DNA of 13,002 nt, from contig JAGDBH010000120.1 of assembly GCA_017959135.1 (NCBI GenBank), positions 1-13,002 of the forward strand. The letters are read 5' to 3'. Shown here piece after piece: positions 12,636 through 13,002 of the stretch (positions are counted from its first letter, which is position 1; every line of letters starts with the position of its first letter). This DNA comes from Succinivibrio sp. (GTDB taxonomy: Bacteria > Pseudomonadota > Gammaproteobacteria > Enterobacterales > Succinivibrionaceae). Below the pieces are notes generated by a model. That model saw nothing but the letters and a program-made list of their open reading frames with translations. It searched no databases and had not been told where the DNA came from. The position numbers and the translations under genes are program-made.

Positions 12636-13002
12636 CCGCTAATTATCAGGAACTCTGTCTTAAACATCCATGCTACGCAAGAGGAAATAAATCAAAGGCA
12701 GGAAGAATTCACCTGCCAGTTAGTCCGGGCTGCAACATTGGCTGCCGATTCTGCGATCGAAAGTTCAATAATTTTGAGAAAAGACCTGGAGTCTGCAGTT
12801 CGATTTTAAAACCAGCTCAGGCTGTTGAAGTTGTCAGAAAGTCACTTGAACTCTGTGAAGATATTTCAGTTGTAGGTATTGCAGGCCCTGGTGACACTCT
12901 GGCTACACCATATGCTCTTGAGACCTTCAGACTTATAAGAAAGGAATTTCCAAAGCTTTTTCTTTGCATGAGTACCAATGGACTTCTTTTAGAGGAGAAA
13001 GC
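12632..13002 (+). CDS. nifB: NifB-family radical SAM cofactor biosynthesis protein, partial
   Basis: The first 123 residues are visible; the gene continues past the right edge. It begins at the ATGA overlap with the NifX-like gene. Visible NifB features are LKHPCYARG (9-18), IHLPVSPGCNIGCRFCDRKF with the radical SAM cluster cysteines 34, 38 and 41 (CxxxCxxC), KRPGVCSSIL, VVGIAGPGDTLATP and FLCMSTNGLLL. The HPCY, RPGV and AGPGD elements together distinguish NifB-type from other radical SAM proteins. NifB fuses two [4Fe-4S] units and inserts carbide to make NifB-co, the precursor of nitrogenase-type cofactors. Here the NifX-like domain usually fused behind NifB is encoded separately upstream. 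It could serve a nitrogenase or a nitrogenase-like enzyme such as methylthio-alkane reductase (MarB). Confidence 0.88.
   Translation, partial: MTANYQELCLKHPCYARGNKSKAGRIHLPVSPGCNIGCRFCDRKFNNFEKRPGVCSSILKPAQAVEVVRKSLELCEDISVVGIAGPGDTLATPYALETFRLIRKEFPKLFLCMSTNGLLLEEK

Noticed and set aside
1..13002. CRISPR arrays, tRNA or rRNA genes, phage genes
   Set aside because: None seen: no regularly spaced repeats, no cloverleaf or rRNA-like segments, no phage structural or integrase genes apart from the IS3-type fragment.

Overview
The window looks like chromosomal DNA from an anaerobic or facultative gammaproteobacterium of moderate to low GC, perhaps a gut-type lineage such as Succinivibrionaceae. 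Evidence is the aroQ-accB-accC order, an AccC that reads closely like the E. coli protein, a DsbD, a BOF-fold periplasmic protein and a YdgA-like pair. The lineage is an inference; no rRNA or tRNA is present to test it.

Left end (1-3363, minus strand): a tight operon of an SsuABC/TauABC/NrtABC-type importer (ATPase, lipoprotein binding protein, permease) followed 6 bp later by the first 168 residues of a nitrogenase component-1-like protein. This protein has three cysteines spaced like P-cluster ligands. Upstream are a 267-bp regulatory gap, a minus-strand BOF periplasmic protein and a divergent LysR regulator with a perfect inverted repeat between them.

Centre (5081-11264): ordinary housekeeping and accessory genes. 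A probable LysR terminator is followed by aroQ (TTG start), accB and accC. Next come a decayed IS3-type transposase tail, a YdgA/DUF945-like gene split by one in-frame TAA, dsbD on the minus strand, and a small two-helix membrane protein.

Right end (11265-13002, plus strand): a 23-bp palindrome, then an unlisted 46-codon reading frame ending in six alternating cysteines, CRCTCMCKCKC, whose codons lie inside a perfect 9-bp hairpin. Then comes a two-domain NifX/NifB-C-terminal-like protein, overlapping by ATGA a NifB-type radical SAM protein cut by the window edge.

The most interesting reading is that the two ends belong to one nitrogenase-superfamily system. The left would hold substrate uptake plus the catalytic component and the right would hold cofactor assembly (NifB/NifX), separated by about 11 kb. 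Known nitrogenase-like enzymes of this kind include the methylthio-alkane reductase (Mar), a sulfur-scavenging enzyme. A LysR regulator, a sulfonate-type importer and a polycysteine short reading frame ahead of the NifX/NifB genes would all suit a sulfur- or cysteine-responsive system. The substrate, and whether the enzyme is Mar, a true nitrogenase or something new, cannot be decided here, because NifH, the partner subunit and the cofactor-ligand region lie outside the window.
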